Part shown: piece after piece, positions 12,022-13,622 of the stretch
Position numbering within the stretch: position 1 is the stretch's first letter
Layout of the letters: every line of letters begins with the position of its first letter
Notes under the pieces: generated by a model
The model's input: only the letters and a program-made list of their open reading frames with translations
Database searches by the model: none
Told to the model about the DNA's origin: nothing
Program-made: the position numbers and the translations under genes
Source of the DNA: Candidatus Levyibacteriota bacterium
GTDB taxonomy: Bacteria > Patescibacteriota > Microgenomatia > Levybacterales > UBA12049
Reading direction: 5' to 3'
Assembly (NCBI GenBank): GCA_016184205.1
Contig: JACPDD010000030.1
Location: 1 to 13,622 of the forward strand
Length of the DNA stretch: 13,622 bases

Positions 12022-12749
12022 AAAAAATAGTACTTATTACGGGTTCAACAAAGGGTATTGGAAAGTCAACTGCCTTTGTTTTTGCAAAAAATAATTATAC
12101 TGTTATTTTAAACGGGAGAAATCAGACTGATGAATCAAAGCAATTGATATGTGATATAAAAGCTTTGTCTTCTGAGTCAGCTATTTTTTATTTTGATGTT
12201 TCCAATCAGAAACAAGTTAAAAAACAATTTGAAGAAATCATTACCAAATATAAAAGGGTTGATGTCCTAATAAATAACGCAGGCATTGTCAGGGATAAAA
12301 CATTTCTTAAGATGAATTATGAAGAGTGGGATGAAGTTATTCAAACCAATCTTTACGGAGCATTTAATACCACGAAAGAAATGTTACCCTTAATGATACA
12401 GAATGGTTTTGGCAGGGTGATCAATATATCATCAATAATGGGAGAGATCGGAAATTTCGGGCAGACAAACTACAGTGCCTCAAAAGCAGCACTTCTTGGG
12501 TTTACGAAAGCTTTAGCAAAAGAAGTGTCCTCAAAAAATATTACAGTTAATGCGGTTTGTCCCGGTTTAGTTGAAACAGAAATGACTGTTACTATACCAG
12601 AGGAGTATCTTAAGAAAATGCTTGAGAGGATTCCAATGAGAAGAATGGCAAAATCAGAAGAAATAGGAGAAGTATTATTATTCCTTGCTTCTGAAAGAAG
12701 TTCCTATATAACCGGTGCTACTTTTGATGTAAATGGTGGCTGGCTTTAA
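12018..12749 (+). CDS. FabG-like short-chain dehydrogenase/reductase, 243 aa
   Basis: A classical SDR of the 3-oxoacyl-ACP reductase (FabG) type, using NAD(P)H in the cytosol. The cofactor motif is T8-G-S-T-K-G-I-G15. N86-N-A-G89 stabilises the fold. The active site is S139, Y152 and K156 (NYSASK), with N112 (QTNLYGAF) completing the tetrad. PGLVETEM and the C-terminal ITGATFDVNGGW follow. The length equals that of E. coli FabG (244). ATG at 12018 is backed by AAAGGAAAG (12006-12014) and overlaps the upstream stop by 4 nt. CPR bacteria often lack fatty-acid synthesis, and there is no fab gene here, so the substrate may be another keto compound or sugar. FabG is therefore not assigned as a symbol. 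Confidence 0.85.
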   Translation: MKKIVLITGSTKGIGKSTAFVFAKNNYTVILNGRNQTDESKQLICDIKALSSESAIFYFDVSNQKQVKKQFEEIITKYKRVDVLINNAGIVRDKTFLKMNYEEWDEVIQTNLYGAFNTTKEMLPLMIQNGFGRVINISSIMGEIGNFGQTNYSASKAALLGFTKALAKEVSSKNITVNAVCPGLVETEMTVTIPEEYLKKMLERIPMRRMAKSEEIGEVLLFLASERSSYITGATFDVNGGWL

Positions 12750-12762
12750 TAGAGAATCTACT

Positions 12763-13622
12763 TTATTTTACTCTGTCCTGAATAGTCAATGGTTGAATTA
12801 TTCCTTTGATTCCTTTTTCGATATTTGTTTGAGGTTTCCAGCCAACTTCTTTTTCAATTTTTGAAATATTTGCATAATTTGCAGACAGAGCATCAGTTTG
12901 TATCTGATCTGCCTTCTTATAATCTTCTTTTTTAGAAAAAAGATTATATATAATATTTAAGATTGTTTTTACAGAGGTCAACTGTCCTGACCCTATATTG
13001 AAGATGCCACTTTTGCTGTAATGTAATATTAGTTTTGAGACAGCATCAGCAACATCTTCCACATATATAAAATCATTTTTGGCATCTGGATTCCTAATCT
13101 CAGGGTGATTTCCTTCTTTGATGCAATTAATCAAATATGGGATTAAAGAAGTGCTTTTTTGTCCCGGGCCATAGACATAAAATAGTCTTGTCCAGATAAA
13201 ATTAGTACCATACTCCTTCGCCATCTCTCTTCCCATCCAGTTAAGTGAGTTTTTTGCGGCAGTGAAAGGATTAAAAGGTTCAACAAAAAGATCCTCCGAT
13301 AGTTCTCCTGATAATTTACCGTACTCCCAAACACTGCCTGTTGCGAGAATTGTTTTGCAGCCGGTTTTATAAAGCAGCTTAAACAAATCAAGTCCGTATT
13401 TCAGGTTTTTTGTACTCATTTCTGCGCCATAGTCAGGTATCCCTTCCCAGGCCAAATGAATGGCTGCCTCAGGTCTAAATTGTTTTAGATTATCCGCCCA
13501 TACAGGAATATCTTCAAGGCTCCCTTCTAAAAAATGGAGAGTTTCCTGAAATCCTTCCTCGCCGGACTCCTCGTGGCCGCGATTTGCTGCTACCGGGGCC
13601 TGCAAGTCCAACAGAGCCCGAC
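12763..13622 (-). CDS. NAD-dependent epimerase/dehydratase, N-terminus cut by the window
   Basis: An extended SDR of the sugar-nucleotide epimerase type. Seen in order: AAIHLAWEGIPDYG (family position of H.A), ATGSVWEYG (S of the active site), PFTAAK, the post-active-site RLFYVYGPGQK, NDFIYVEDVADAV, FNIGSGQ, and a C-terminal VGWKPQTNIEKGI. Substrates are usually nucleotide sugars for surface polysaccharides. The Rossmann GxxGxxG segment is missing because the window ends; the frame is open to the edge. The catalytic Tyr of YxxxK is Phe here (F-T-A-A-K, codon TTC), which should weaken or change activity. The first 25 residues or so are encoded by unusually GC-rich DNA and do not resemble the family, so they may be foreign. 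It is convergent with the SDR, 13 nt apart. Confidence 0.75.
   Translation of the reverse strand, partial: RALLDLQAPVAANRGHEESGEEGFQETLHFLEGSLEDIPVWADNLKQFRPEAAIHLAWEGIPDYGAEMSTKNLKYGLDLFKLLYKTGCKTILATGSVWEYGKLSGELSEDLFVEPFNPFTAAKNSLNWMGREMAKEYGTNFIWTRLFYVYGPGQKSTSLIPYLINCIKEGNHPEIRNPDAKNDFIYVEDVADAVSKLILHYSKSGIFNIGSGQLTSVKTILNIIYNLFSKKEDYKKADQIQTDALSANYANISKIEKEVGWKPQTNIEKGIKGIIQPLTIQDRVK

Overview
The window reads as a stretch of a small-genome, AT-rich bacterium, most likely a member of the Candidate Phyla Radiation (Patescibacteria, perhaps Microgenomates-like), joined at its left end to about 2.4 kb of visibly more GC-rich DNA written in a different style. The lineage is inferred from three things: stripped-down aminoacyl-tRNA synthetases, near-leaderless promoters and heptameric AT-rich intergenic repeats. 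TGA is used as a normal stop codon (for example in rplT), so this is not a lineage that recodes UGA. No rRNA, tRNA, CRISPR array or transposase was seen.

Left block (about 1-2,430). Six small same-strand genes, mostly unrecognised, each with a clear Shine-Dalgarno sequence. They are a 3-helix membrane protein, a zinc-ribbon protein, a small Cys-containing protein, a 47-residue single-pass membrane protein, a probable GlcG/HbpS-like (heme-degrading fold) protein and a 137-residue multi-pass membrane protein. Several share a leader motif, and in three of them the Shine-Dalgarno lies in a small CTCC/GGAG hairpin. Two copies of an apparently structured element (identical closing-stem strands, divergent inner hairpins) follow the last two genes and are the best candidate for an undescribed system here.

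Core block (about 2,590-8,300). A DUF5665-like membrane protein is followed by thrS-infC-rpmI-(47-codon ORF)-rplT, a strong intrinsic terminator, then pheS-pheT. This is the classic thrS-infC-rpmI-rplT-pheST order. ThrRS lacks the TGS and editing domains and PheT lacks the N-terminal tRNA-binding OB domain, while the catalytic parts look intact. Several promoters place the -10 box only 5-8 nt before the ATG, which predicts leaderless mRNAs. Heptanucleotide tandem repeats and a twice-occurring palindrome, CAATTA-N-TAATTG, sit in the intergenic DNA.

Right block (8,460-13,622). A bifunctional class A penicillin-binding protein lies on the minus strand, ending in a Pro/Thr tail. Its promoter is back to back with a near-consensus plus-strand promoter. 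That promoter reads through a 15-codon Ser/Tyr-rich mini-ORF and two hairpins (the second an intrinsic terminator) into an unfamiliar phosphoribosyltransferase-like protein, which overlaps a FabG-like short-chain dehydrogenase by 4 nt. A convergent, edge-truncated NAD-dependent epimerase with Phe in place of the catalytic Tyr closes the window. Its last 65 or so bases turn abruptly GC-rich.
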